A stretch of 64,000 nucleotides of DNA, from positions 329,362,297 through 329,426,296 of the forward strand of contig CM066040.1 in assembly GCA_033557465.1 (NCBI GenBank), given 5' to 3'. The notes beneath the pieces were generated by a model. The model was not told the origin of the DNA. It did no database searches and worked only from the letters and a program-made list of their open reading frames with translations. Of this stretch, positions 21,096 through 32,246 are shown piece after piece (the first letter of the stretch is position 1; each line of letters begins with the position of its first letter). Source of the DNA: Ichthyophis bannanicus (Eukaryota > Chordata > Amphibia > Gymnophiona > Ichthyophiidae). The position numbers and the translations under genes were made by a program.

Positions 21096-22421
21096 TGTCA
21101 CAGCCCCTCCCTTTGGCAATGTGCTTGGAGGTCAGGGTGGACATTTATTTCTTTCTTGAAGTGAGAAACTTCTTTTGCCCAGAGGGATTCTGGGACTAGT
21201 AGTTCACCTCTTTGTAATGAATAGTTGTGAATGCCAATATAAGTGGTAAGGTAAAGGGTTTTATTCCCATACAGCACAAAAGGGTTCCAAATGAAAGCAA
21301 ACAGGTTTCACCTTATTCTGGATTATCACTAAACATTTACAAATTTCAAACTGTTATACGTGTTTCACAGTTCTTGTTACTTAGGCAGGTTGAAAGCAAA
21401 CAAACAGGTCAAATAAATCAAAGTCAAAGCTTCTTCTTTTCAGCTTAAGCAAACATTGTTTTCAAGTATGTCCTAACCACTATACTGCTGGTAGGGATTC
21501 CACACTCCCTGCAATACATAGTGTGCAGTTCATAGGACATTCAGACTGGGCTAATTCAGGTTCCACAAAGTCCAATTGCATAGCCCCTGGCTCTGCTACA
21601 TTAATTGCTAAGCCTGTGTTTCCCTTCGGTATGTCTGGCAATACGTCAGTGGTTCTCTCCAGGACTTGCCAGCCCTGCTCTGCTTGTTCTGGCAAACAGG
21701 TAATGTGCTCTTTGGCTAGCACTTTCTGTACAGGTTTCCACACCTTCTGCCAACTAGGTTTGCTATAGCCACAGCTCCCTGACTTCCAGGCTTCTCTAAG
21801 ACCTGGCTCAGATCTAGGAAAGGAATTGTATCTGTACCTCGGCTCTCTGAGCTGTGGATCTCCAGCGTATCATCTGCAAGGCACTCCCCTGCTTTCTCTG
21901 TCTCCTCCGAAGACCTCTCTCTGGGGCTCTCCAATATGAGACTGTCCTTCCTGGAATTTGTATTTTCCCTGTAAGGACTTCCAGTTCAACTGCCTTTCCT
22001 TTTGTAATTGGAGCCTTCTGCTTTCTCTCTCCTCAGTCTCAGTAGGAGCTCTCCTCCTCTCTACAGCAGCAACGCTTTCTGCTCCTCTCCCTGGAAGAAT
22101 TCTCCCTTGAAGACTTCCCCTCTGAGGACTTCTTTCCTGAGGACTTCCTTCCTGAGGACTTCTTTCTCTCCTATTTGGGGACTGCTTATAAGAGCGTTCC
22201 TCAGCTAAAGTTCCTGGCATTCTAAACAGGTGTGTTTGATTACTCTTTGAATTAGGCTTTGCCTCCTCTACTCTAGGGCGTGTCAGCTTACCTCGTGAGA
22301 GTCCTTGCTTGCTCCCTCTAGCTGCACTTCTATCCAACTGCACTTTACACATGTCTGATTCTTTAACAGAATCAGTGTTTTTTTCTAACTCCATAGGTTC
22401 AGTGGTGTCAGCTTCATCACA
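21096..22421 (-). mobile_element. solo LTR carrying an ORF (family E, copy 2)
   Basis: A 1,326-bp insertion beginning TGTCACAGC and ending TTCATCACA, flanked by CAAA at 21092-21095 and 22422-22425. The ends (TG...CA), the 4-bp duplication, the AATAAA position and the CTGGGA..GTAGT motif at 21189-21204 match copy 1. No internal region or partner LTR is seen, so it is a solo LTR. Confidence 0.78.
21480..22421 (-). pseudogene. unknown LTR-encoded protein, copy 2
   Basis: It opens at the LTR edge as CDEADTTEPMELE, directly comparable to CDSDSTTDQMEWE in copy 1. An Arg/Ser/Glu/Pro-rich stretch with repeated RSPQEGSPQERSPQ-like units follows (about residues 55-95). The frame shifts near 21900 and again near 21740. 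The C-terminal part reads GAMQLDFVEPELAQSECPMNCTLC before the stop at 21480. The shared cysteine end and shared start argue for one former coding sequence of about 300 residues. Function is unknown. Confidence 0.55.
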
Positions 22422-22509
22422 CAAATCATAGTCTGCATGACAATCAGTCTGATTATTTGACTAATTAGCACAGTGATTTCTGCTTATTCTTAGAAAACTA
22501 CTGCTTCCT

Positions 22510-23275
22510 TATCATCCTACTAGACTAGTCCCAGAAGAGTGGATTATGCTCCCCAGCCAGCAGATGGAGGTAGACTAGAACTGCATTCAGTGATGTCATC
22601 ACTAGTATATACTCTGGTACAGCACCTGAGAGAAGCCAGTATTTTTTGCCTCCAGCAGGGTTACAAGGTGTATGTGGATTGTTGCAGCAGTGCAGATAGG
22701 CTTGTCTCCTCTGGCCAGATCACAATATTATGGTCTGTCTGACTGAGACCTTTGGCCCATTGTTTGCTTGGAGCTTGGGTACACCCATTATCTCCTTGAA
22801 CTGACACGTGCTCTGTGCTCAGTGCTTTTACCCAAGGGTTTCTGGCACCAATAGGCTGTAAAGCAAGCAGGAGAACCCCATAGAGTCCTTGAGGTTGGTC
22901 AGCAAGTCTGGGTCCAGGTCCCCCTTCCCTCTCACTGTCCTATATTTACATGTTCTGTTCTTTTCTTAGTGTTTGCTAGTGTTTATAATTCAGTCATTTT
23001 ACTTTAATTGATTGTCTTTTGTGCTGCTTGAATAAAGCAGCTTTAAATGTAAAAGAAAACAAAATAAAAACCTTGAGACAGCTGGGCTTCCTAGGCCGGT
23101 ATAAGCAATTGGGCAGGCTCTTCTCTGGTTTCTCTAGCTGGCCTTTCAGGTGAGAGGATTCCCTTACTAACTGGGGGTTCCTTTTTTGCCATTATTTTCT
23201 TTTTCATTGCCTATTTTTTCCTTCATGTTTTTTTTTTCTTTTAACCATTTTTGAGCTTTGCCGCCATGCCAGTGC
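22510..23275 (+). mobile_element. decayed DIRS-like element, 5' piece (copy F)
   Basis: ACTAGACTAGTCCCAGAAGAGTG and the following bases resemble a DIRS terminal leader, although no matching right end remains in the window. The gag-like remnant that should follow is displaced to 27.3-29.6 kb by an antisense L2 and a Mutator-like relic. Assignment rests mainly on that later gag similarity. Confidence 0.4.
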
Positions 23276-23279
23276 ACAG

Positions 23280-26200
23280 TGGTGTGCTGTTACAGTTACA
23301 GTCTGATTTTATTTGATATACCACCTTTAGCCATGGCACGTAAAGTAAAATGACAATGGGGTTAGAGATAAAACAAAAAGGAAAACCAAACATGGGAAGA
23401 TAAAAAGACTAAGGGCAGGAAGATGAGAGGAGAGCCTAGGTTACAATTTAGCAGCTAGTGTTAAGGTGAACAGAAGAACACAGAAGGAAGGAAGGGGGGG
23501 AGGGAAGAACAGAGATATACCATTGGCCACTGCTGCTCATGGAGTGGCTGGAAGGGGAAGGAAAAGGTGTACAAGGGAAAACTGGAGGTTAAGGGGACTA
23601 AGCCAAAGGGAAGGCTAGGATAAAAAGGTGGTTTTTCAGTTGGGGCTTAAAACAGGTAAAGGAGAGTTGGCAGCAGAGAACAGAGGAAAGAGAATTCCAA
23701 AGGGTGGTGGTGACAATCTGAAAAGTAGAGGAATGTGCTGTAGATGAGCGGGCAGAACGGACGCTAGGCATCTCAAGAAGATTTTGGAAGATGGAATGGT
23801 GGGTGATGTATGGTGAGAGGAGCTACGACAGAAATATGGGGTAGCTGGAGTGAAATTATAATGTAAGCCTATTGCCGTTTTGTCTGTGGCAATTTTTCCG
23901 TTATTTGTAAACTGCACTGATACAAAAAAGCGCGGTATAGAAGAACTGTAAATAAATAAATAAATGGTACGTCGTCATGAGAAGTTTATATTTGATACGG
24001 GAAGCCACCAGAAACCAGTGATGAGGAGGAGGAGGATGACATGGTCAAACTTACGGGCACCATGTATGAGTTTGATGGCAATATTCTGGATCAGCTGGAG
24101 GCGGCGCAGATTTGGTACTGAGGGAGACCAGAGAAGAGAGTTGTCGTAATCAAGACAGGTGATGATTAACAAGAGAATAAGCAGGCAGATGGAAGACTGA
24201 TCAAGGAGCTTATGGACTGAGTGAATCTGATGTAAAATGAAGAAAGAACATTGGACAGTGGAAGAGATGTGATGAGAAAAGGAGAGCAGGGTGTCGAAGG
24301 ATACGCCATTAATTTTAATTGTGTCTTGAAAGGGAAGGAAAGTACCATGAATGGAAGGACGGAATGAAGGGGAGGGAGAAGCAGGATCAGCAAAGAGAAG
24401 AGATGGTTGTGGAAGTGTTGAGCTTAAACCCTTGACCAGAGAGCCAATCTGCGATGGCATTGAGCTTGAGAGAAATCTGGGAAATGGATGGAGAGTGAGC
24501 CAGAAAACGGAAAAAGAGATGGATGTCATCAGCATAGATAAAGTAGGTGATATCCAGGGATGCAATCAGGAAGGCCAAGGGGGTTAGATAGACATTGAAA
24601 AGAATGGGACTGAGAATAGAACCTTAGGGGACACCATAGGGAAGGGTTTGAGGGGCCGAGAGTAAAGAAGACCAAAAGACTTGATAGAAACGATGTTGCA
24701 GGTATGAACGGAACCAGACCAAGGCAGATCCCGTGAAACCAATTGAAGAGAGTTGAGAAAGGAGAGAGAGTGGTCAACCAAGTCGAAGGCTGAGGCGATG
24801 TCGAGAGAAACAAGTAGGATCTGGTGATGGGAATCCATTGAGGTGCAGAGGTAGTCGGTGATAGCCAGAAGGGAGTGCTCAGTGGACAGGTGGAGATGGA
24901 AGCCTGTTTGGGCTGAGTGGAGGTCACCAGAACGAGAAAGGAAATCCTGCTGCTGCTGAGCGATCAAACGCTTGACAACCTTGGAGAGAGAGGGTAAAAG
25001 GGAGATGGGCTTATAATTGAGAGGATCAAGAGGATCTGTGGCAGCTGGTTTGAGGATGGGGAGAATAATGGTTTTTTTCCAGCAGGAAGGAAAGGTGCCA
25101 GAGGAAAAAGATGAGGCAATGATAAATGATATCTGAGAGAGAAATGAATCACTGACTAGTTTGAATAACTGTGATGGCGTCAGGTCAGATGGGGCAGTAG
25201 TAGAGCAGGAGAAGAAATAGCATGAGAAATTTCACTGTAAGTGGGAGCATTGAGAATAGAGAGAGTAGCAGTGGAGGAGGAAGGGATAGGGTCGTGGGGG
25301 GGCCGGGGAGTGGGGCAAGGAGGACTGAATAATGGTGGGAATTTTCTGATGGCGTGCGGAGTTGAAAACCTGATGGTGTAGGGACAAGCATTGGGGTAGA
25401 GGGGGAGATCTGCAACACAGCGCAGCAAGCGGAATAGGTGAATAGGCAGGAAGAAATATCCCTGTGCACAAGGGCAGAATAGTATGATTTCTTGACCTGA
25501 GTGACAGTAGTATGGTAATGACAGGAAGTGGACCGGAAGGAGTAAAGCAGAGTAGGTGACCAGTGTTTATGCCAGCAGCATTCTGGTTGTCTGACCTGGC
25601 GCTTGAGAAGACGAAGTCCCGAGTGGTACCATGGATTAGAGGGAGTAGAGGCTAATGGAACAGATCTGAGGGAGCAATGACGTCAAAGATGGAAGAGATG
25701 ATCAAGTTGAAATGGAGGACCTGATCATTGGGGCGGAGCAGTTTGAAATCAGTGGGAAAAGAGGGACAGTGGGCCACGAAGGAATCAGGAAAGAAGTTAT
25801 GGAGATTACAGTGCTCATGAAGCACTGGAGCAGATGGGAGACTCCGAGTTGGAAGGGTAGATGAGGGAAAAAGAGATGAGGGAGTGCTCCATCCATGGGA
25901 GGGGGGTGACCATGAGCGAAGAAACGGACAGAGGAGTGGAGGTGATCATTAAGACCAGGATCTGGCCAGCAGTATGAGTGGGAATAGTAACATGTTATTG
26001 TAGTTGAGAGGAGGACAAGAAATCTAAAACGTTTTGAGCACCTAGATCCGCTGTAAAGGAGATGTGAACATTGAGATCCCCCAAAAGTAACAGAGGAGAA
26101 GCACCAAGTAATTAGGGAGAAAGAGATCATAAAGAACCTGCAAAATGCCAGAGAAATAGGGGGAGGGTAGATAAATCAAGAGAATGAGAAAAGAAGAGGA

Positions 26201-26700
26201 AGAATGCACCTGCTCACTTTGGAGATAAGAATCTCGAGTGTGGGGGATACAGATGAGTCAAGGCAGGTGACAGCATAAGCTGAAGAGAAGAGCAGGGCAA
26301 GGCCACTGCCACAGTGCTTAGGGCGATGTAGAAACAGGAAGTGGTAACCGCATGGGCACAACTGATGGAGATAGGCAAGCTCAGAGTCAGATGACCCTGT
26401 TAGACAGAGGAAGTCAAAAGAGGAAGCTTCAAGTAGATCGGTGATGAGTTGGAATTTATGTTTAATGGAGCAGATGTTCAGAAGGGCAAAGGAGGAAATG
26501 CAGCTGGGGCGATCAGATGTAGGGGAGGCGGAGGAGGAAGAACAGAGAGGGGCAAGAGAGAAGACAGGGAGTGAATATCTTACATGAGCAGAAGACGGGT
26601 GAGAGGAGAGGGAGACGACGACCCCAGAGTACAGGGCTTGGGAGAAGGTGCATGGCAACTTGAAGAGACACAGTGGAGCAGGGGAATGAGCCAACTCAGT
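23280..26700 (-). mobile_element. antisense L2-type LINE, decayed
   Basis: The minus strand shows endonuclease, RT and C-terminal domains in order. The tail near 23890-23960 reads as TGTAAACTGCACTGATAC ... AATAAATAAAT on the plus strand, and a further 3' segment reaches about 23280. It interrupts the decayed DIRS copy F. Confidence 0.7.
23975..26690 (-). pseudogene. L2 endonuclease/reverse transcriptase
   Basis: Pieces in several frames. Endonuclease: LLNICSIKHKFQLITDLLEA and the LCLTGSSDSEL region (26520-26360). RT: TGFHLHLSTEHSLLAITDYL and LDIASAFDLVDH (24900-24790), the YADDIHLFF catalytic block (24535), then GVSFDTLLSFSHHI and LDYDNSLL in the C-terminal region (24320-24130). L2 proteins nick and reverse-transcribe in the same way as CR1. 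Many frameshifts and stops mark this as an old copy. Confidence 0.75.
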
Positions 26701-26710
26701 GCAATAATAA

Positions 26711-27342
26711 ATGCAATAGTAAAATATCCAACATTTTATTAGGCTATCTGATAATTTCGGATTTGTCAAATGAAATCTGGAACGTTCAGAGTGTAATAGG
26801 AAAACATCAAAAAAGATTTTGTTAAGTTATCTGATAATTATGAGCTATGGCACACAAGTATTCTATAGGGCATCTAGTGCTGTAATCCGACACAATCTTT
26901 GAAATATGTTGATCAGCTTTGCGGTATTTCCTCAACTTGGCTATCGAACAGATTTCACATAGATGAAGGAAACAGAGGAGATTGTCAACCGTTTCTCTCC
27001 TATTTGGGAGACCGATGTAGCTGTTCTCAAACTAGTTGAGCGGAGGATGAAGCTCTTCGGGCAGGTGTCCTTCCAAAGCAGCAACATAATCTCCCAAGTC
27101 TGGGACAGGCACAGATGCTAAGGCCACAACCATTTTGGCTTTAAGGGCAAACGCCATATTTGTATTGTATTCTGGAACAGCACCTATTGATGCTAAACGT
27201 TTCCTCGTGTTCTGAACCAGGTAGAAGAAGCAGCCTTTTAAAGTTTGCCCTTAAAGCCAAAATGGATGTTCCAGATTTCATTTGACAAATCCAAAATTAT
27301 CAGATAGCTTAATAAAATGTTTTTGGATGTTTTACTATTGCA
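26711..27342 (-). mobile_element. Mutator-like DNA transposon relic with long inverted repeats
   Basis: 26711-26786 and 27265-27342 are imperfect inverted repeats of about 76-78 bp, including CTATCTGATAATTT and TTTGTCAAATGAAATCTGGAAC. A third related motif (TTAAGTTATCTGATAATTA) lies at 26822. The interior codes on the minus strand for a transposase fragment, so this is an internally deleted element. The exact termini and a 9-bp target duplication could not be fixed by eye. Confidence 0.65.
26822..27240 (-). pseudogene. Mutator-like transposase fragment
   Basis: The minus strand reads GCFFYLVQNTRKRLASIG, then FALKAKMVVALASVPVPDL, LEGHLPEELHPPLN, a TAG stop, FENSYIG, and NLLCFLHLCEICSIAKLRKYRKA, ending in IAHNYQIT before the TAA at 26822. 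The CxFHxxQxxxR block, the F...K..ALAxVP block and the YFExxYIG block occur in this order in MULE transposases just after their DDE core. Only the C-terminal third or so remains (about 139 codons), with the catalytic residues missing. The assignment is from motif memory. Confidence 0.6.
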
Positions 27343-28084
27343 CTTTTTTGACATTTCCAAATTTCACCTCATATATGTGACCAGTAATGGGTCTAGGACA
27401 ATTCAGCATGGCACACTGAGTTGACCGCGACCCCAGAATGGCCCACTAGAATGGGCAGTTTCTCTCAATTGAGCTCCACAACTGGCTCCTTTTTCCCCAA
27501 GTGTGATGGAGAAGCCTCGGGGCACATTTTATGGCAATGTTGGGACCCTTCGGTTGGGGGGGGGGGGAGGGCTGAGGGATCAGTGCTGAATTTGCTGCTG
27601 CTACCATATCTTCCACGATTTTCCTACCGGAGGGTTCGGTAGCTATGTTGGATGACCACATAGTCTCAACTGAAGGGGAGCGTGGTGAGGCAGCTACAGC
27701 ATCAAGCTGACAAGTTCTTCAGGGCCCCAGGGCCTGTTTTCAGTGGGCTTTGAGCCAGCAGCACCTGAAAAAAGCTCATGGGCTGTTGCCTCATAGCCAT
27801 CCTCGTGGGGATCTGAGGCCCTGACCTTCCGTTTGAGTGACTCTGAGCCTTCTGGGATCTCTCTCCTTGCGGTAAGGGGGTGCCCCTATTATTTCTTTTT
27901 ACCTGTCTGTATCACTGGGAGCCAAGCCTTATTCCCTATTGGGGAACGTTGGGGAGAATATAAGGATGGTCTTCAGTGGTTGATTCAGCAGAGGAGGGGG
28001 AGCTTTCTCTGATGGGAGAGATCATTGTTCTCCCTACAACAGCCCATTGGATGCTCTCACATGTCCTCCCCTACAATCCTCTTA

Positions 28085-28260
28085 CCCCCCCCCCCAACCC
28101 TCACCCCTTCTTATGTACATAGTTTGCTGTACATAAGTTCAACTGTTAACACGTTCTACTGTTAATTAACTAAATATTCAATGTAAACCTGTTGAGTTCA
28201 TGTTCAATGTAAACTGCCTTGATTCCCAGATAAGGCTGTATAGAAAAACAAATAAATAAG
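28085..28260 (+). mobile_element. L2 3'-end fragment
   Basis: TATTCAATGTAAAC ... GTAAACTGCCTTGATTCCCAG and the AAATAAATAAG tail resemble the other L2 3' ends in the window. Confidence 0.6.
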
Positions 28261-28439
28261 ATCTCTGTGAGTGATTTGCCTTTTTCACAGGGAGGACCTG
28301 GCTACCCTTATTGAGGATATATTGATATATTGCCTTGCTTATTGCAGACCCCCCCCCCCCCACACACACACACATTATAGGTTTCTCAAGCGGGCCCTAT
28401 CCTGATGGCAATGGCCTTCTGGCCTATTTTTGATCTTCC

Positions 28440-28960
28440 TGAGCCCTTGCGAAACTCATGTTCTCTCGGTGAGAGGCACCAGAGATGAGGCTGGCTCAGC
28501 TGTATGCTCTGCCCCAAGGGGAGATGGCACAGCTTTTTGGCATCCCAAAGGTGGATGTCTTAGTCACATGGTAACGTAGCGTACCAATATTCTGGTGGAA
28601 GGTACCACTGTGCTGAAGGAGACTCATTATAGAAGAGTGGAAGCCCTCCTCAAGAATACTTTTATGGCTTCAGCCTTGGGCACTCAAGCAACACTTTGTG
28701 CAGGCATATTGTCTCGAGTGCTCCTGCGCTAGATTCAGCAATTGCCGAACAACTTGGAGGTCATGAAATTGAAGTTTGGAGCATCATTTGTGGCAGTTAT
28801 CCTGTACGATTTGATAAAGCTCTCCTCTAAGGCCATGGCTGCAGATGTGGTAGCCTAGGGTTGGCTCTGGTTCCAAAATTGGTCTGCTGTTGCTGTGGCT
28901 GAGCAAGCTCCCTTTAAGGAAAACCTAGGAAAGCTGGTGAAGGACCCGGGAGAGGCTATC
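28440..28960 (+). pseudogene. DIRS-type gag remnant
   Basis: Translated pieces include GEMAQLFGIPKVDVLVTW, VEGTTVLKETHYRRVEALLK and APFKENLGKLVKD. They resemble the (I)PKVDALV ... RRLEALLK ... PFKGKLLFGEDL order of vertebrate DIRS gag proteins as I remember it. Stops and frameshifts are frequent. Confidence 0.45.
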
Positions 28961-28982
28961 CTACAAAGGCTCCTGGAAAAGG

Positions 28983-29215
28983 GAAAGGGAATTGGATTTA
29001 GCTCACACCTTTTCTCTGAAGTTCAAGGCGAGTTACATTCAGATACAGTGGGTAATTTACTATCCCCAGAGGATGTACAATCTAAGTTTGTATCTGAGGC
29101 AATAGAGGGTTAAGTAACTTGCCCAAGATCACAAGGAGCCACAGTGTGATGCACACCCTGGTTGACCTGGTTCTAGCCCACTGCTCTAACCATTAGGCTA
29201 CTCCTCCACTCCCCA
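28983..29215 (-). mobile_element. tRNA-derived SINE, antisense
   Basis: The minus strand starts with GGAGGAGTAGCCTAATGGTTAGAGCAG (A-box-like). It continues with CTTGTGATCTTGGGCAAGTTACTTAACCC and ends in a LINE-like tail containing GTAACTCGCCTTGAA. It is the same general class as the SINE at 16885 but with a longer tail. Confidence 0.75.
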
Positions 29216-29594
29216 AAATAGACCCAGAGATTTCTCTTGCAGGACACAGGGGGGAGAGTAGGGACATGTTTAGAATTGGAAAGTGTTCTGCTACGACCTA
29301 TTCCTCCTATAGGTTTAAACTCAAACAGCCCTTTTGTGGATCCCAGCGCTCATGGGGCTCAGCAGGCGCTGGTAAGTCCTCTCTGTGAGATCCAGCAGGC
29401 CCCTTCTAAGGAACAATGGTCATGGGGCAGTACCAGCGGTTTTGCTGAGAAGGGACTCACATTAGTTTAACCCAATGGAACCTGGAGGTCCATGAAAAGA
29501 CATATGTGCTGGGTTTGCGCAGCCTCCTTGACAAGCCTTTGTGGAGTCTCCTTCCCACTCCCTGGCTAAGTGAGTAGCAGTTGAGGAAATGGTC

Positions 29595-29742
29595 ATAGTA
29601 ACATAGTAACATAGTAAATGATGGCAGATAAAGACCAGTATGGTCCATATAGTCTGCCCAGTAAGATGGCAAGAGTAGGTGCACCTGCCGCTCCATGCAG
29701 GCCACCCCTTCCCATGTCTTTGTTTTAGGGGTGAACCCACCG
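29595..29742 (-). mobile_element. antisense CR1 3' end, left of DIRS copy B
   Basis: It begins with CATAGTAA repeats (the CR1 3' microsatellite), then ATGGCAGATAAAGACC and TAGTCTGCCCAG, as also seen at 61776. The element resumes at 39124, so DIRS copy B is inserted in it. Confidence 0.8.
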
Positions 29743-30114
29743 ATCTCCAGGAACAAGCAGGAATGAGTCTTCACATATGGGTACGTCGGTACCGACGGAG
29801 CCTGCACGGGAATGCTCTCCAGCATCCAATCAGAAAGCTTTTGGGAGCATCCCTCGCGCCTGCACACTGCCTTCCCGCCTTTTCCACTGCCTCTCCTCGT
29901 TTTCGTTTTTCCGCGGAGCCAGCAGGACGTTCTCCTGTCACCGCTGAAACTTTTTTCTTTAATTCTTTATTTCTTGTTTTCTTGTGGTCGCGGCTGTTTC
30001 TTCCGCCGCCACCGGTACCGCCGGTGGGTTTTTCTTTTCTTTTTCTTAAACTCAGGGAGATTTTTCCCTCAGTTTTTGCCTTTAAATTTTTTGGGCCTGC
30101 AAGGCCTCTCCATC

Positions 30115-32246
30115 ATGGAGCCTTCTTCCCCTAAGAAGTGCCTTTGCTGTGGAAACACAGTTTTCTTTTTAGACTCCAATGCCTGGTGTCTAACCTGTTT
30201 GGGTCCTGACCCTTTTTCCCCTGAACTATCAGCTGCGAAACTGTGAGAAGAACTTCCCTCTTTCGAGTTTCCCTCGATACCGTTTTCCCTCCCGGAGTGA
30301 GGGCACCGGCCTTTTCTTCTCTACAGGATCAGGTAACCCACAAACAGTCTGTTAAGACTAGCCAATTCTTGAGTGGTAGGTCTCATGCCAAGCATGATGA
30401 CGGCTCTGGCCTTGCCCTCAAGACCCCATTGGCATTAAAACCCCGGCGGGAGTCTCCGGGCTCCAAAGCATTTCAGGGGTTTCAGGTTGTTCCTGGGGCT
30501 CACGCCTCACAGAACATACCTGAGCCATGCTCGGTGGTGGCATCCGCTTCGAGCGGTACCGATACCCCGGCATCGGCACCGGTGTTGAGTGATCCACTCT
30601 TCACCAGGGATCGTCATCGGGTGTCCTCGGTACCTTCGGGACCGATCGATACGACCCAGATTGACCTTCCTGTATTTGAGCCATGCTCGGAGGTGGCATC
30701 CGCTTCGAGCGGTACCGATACCCCGGCATCGGCTCCAGTGTTGAGTGACCTACTCTTCACCAGGGATCGTCATCTGGCGTCCTCGGTACCTTCGGGACCG
30801 ATCAATACGACCCAGATTGACTTTCCTGTATCGGCAACTTCGCCGATACCACCACCGACGTCGGTACCCTCTAGACATGCATCGATAGACTCGCTCCCTT
30901 CGATGCCGAGTCTGGAATCGATATCTAGTCTAGATGACTGGGTACCGATGCGTCTCGGAACCGACCCTTATCGTTTCTGGATACGCAGTACCGAGGATAT
31001 TCACCAAGCGTTTCTGGTTCCCTCGGTACCGCTTGAACAGCCTCCGATGACTGCTGCGATGGCGTTACCGTCTCTGATTCCGACTCAGCTACCGGTATCG
31101 GTATCGAGGTCGGTTCCTGCAGTTACATCGGTACCATCGATCCTTTCTATGCCTAGTTTGGAATCGATACCTGGCATGGACGATGCAGTACTCACTGCCT
31201 CAAATCGTGACCGCCAGTACCACTATCCTTCTAGTGGGGTTCTTTTTCTGCACCAGACCAGTACATCCTCTGGTGCTCAGGCTGCTCCTTCAACCTTAGC
31301 CTGCCCAGGGATAGTTCCCATTGGAGATCCCTCTTTTCAGAAATTTCTCCTTGATATGGCAATATTTCTTGCTATTCCTACCCCTGGCTGTGATCCTACT
31401 CGAGGCTCTCCTGCAGAAAAGGAAAATATAATGCTTCCTTTACATCATTCTTTGCAGGATCTTCTTCTGAGAATATGGGAATCACCTTTAAGGGTTCCCT
31501 CACCTTCTACAGCAACTGATGTTCTGTATCAGGTGCCCCCCTCTCCAGGGTTTCAAAAAACTCAACTTCCCCATCATTCCATGGTAGTGGAATCAGCAAT
31601 GAGGAAAGTAAAAAGCAAGAAGAAGCATTCTTATCCGCCAGGTCGTGCATCTAGAGCTCTTGATGCCTTTGGACGTCAAACCTTCCAAACATCTATGCTG
31701 GCATCAAGGATTATCTCTTATATATTTTATATGAGTCTATCTCTCCAGGAGGTCACAAATAAATTATCTCTTTTGACTCCTTTTCTATCAGAGCCTAAGG
31801 CTGCAGACTATTCCTTGCTTCTTAGTCATAGCCAGAATATCTCTTGGTTTCTTTCTCGTGCTTCTCTAGACCCTTTTGAGTCTGTTAGCAGATCCTCTGC
31901 TATTGCCATTGGAGCACGTCGTAGAGCCTGGCTCCAAGCTTCAGACTTGAGCAGATGGGCACAACACACACTGGGTAATTCTCCTTGTACTGGAGAAAAT
32001 CTCTTCAATAAGCAGGCTTTACGTCAGGTTGCTCATTGCTCCACTGACTTTCCTGGTTCTAGGAACCATCCTGAGCCTTCTTCTTCCCCAGGAGATAGGA
32101 AATATCCTTCCAAACCTTCTTTCCCTAAGAAAAGAAGGTTTCCCTCTTCTCCTGCCCATCATCCCGATGTACCCAAGCAGGGGACACCTCGTCTTGGTCT
32201 GAAGAATCAAAACTCTAACCAGTCTAAGCATACCCAGCAACCATAG
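30115..32246 (+). pseudogene. DIRS gag, nearly full length
   Basis: The start Met at 30115 begins MEPSSPKKCLCC with the DSNAWCLTCLGPD motif. A stop and frameshift at about 30210-30245 separate this from an open 667-codon frame (30243-32246). That frame has a Ser/Pro/Thr/Val-rich half made of GGTACCG-like codons and an in-frame 52-codon duplication. A conserved C-terminal half contains GFQKTQLPHHSMVVESAM (about residue 435 of the open frame), PPGRASRALDAFGRQTF, and GARRRAWLQASDLSRWAQ. The same blocks occur in copy C gag. The long conserved frame suggests selection on gag until recently. Confidence 0.8.
30522..30833 (+). repeat. in-frame 156-bp tandem duplication in gag
   Basis: 30522-30677 repeats at 30678-30833 (GAGCCATGCTCGGNGGTGGC start, GATTGAC near the end). 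156 bp is 52 codons, so the frame is kept. Confidence 0.85.

Larger units (their letters stand above)
27343..29594 (+). mobile_element. decayed DIRS-like element, gag piece (copy F)
   Basis: Sequence after the Mutator relic resumes the element interrupted at 23.28 kb. It holds a gag-like remnant (28440-28960) and is broken by an L2 tail and an antisense SINE. A G-run at 27556-27569 is low complexity. No RT or recombinase is seen before the antisense CR1 at 29595. Confidence 0.45.

Noticed and set aside
23460..23640. Purine-rich stretch as a possible regulatory element
   Set aside because: It is within the 3' part of the antisense L2 and shows only composition bias.
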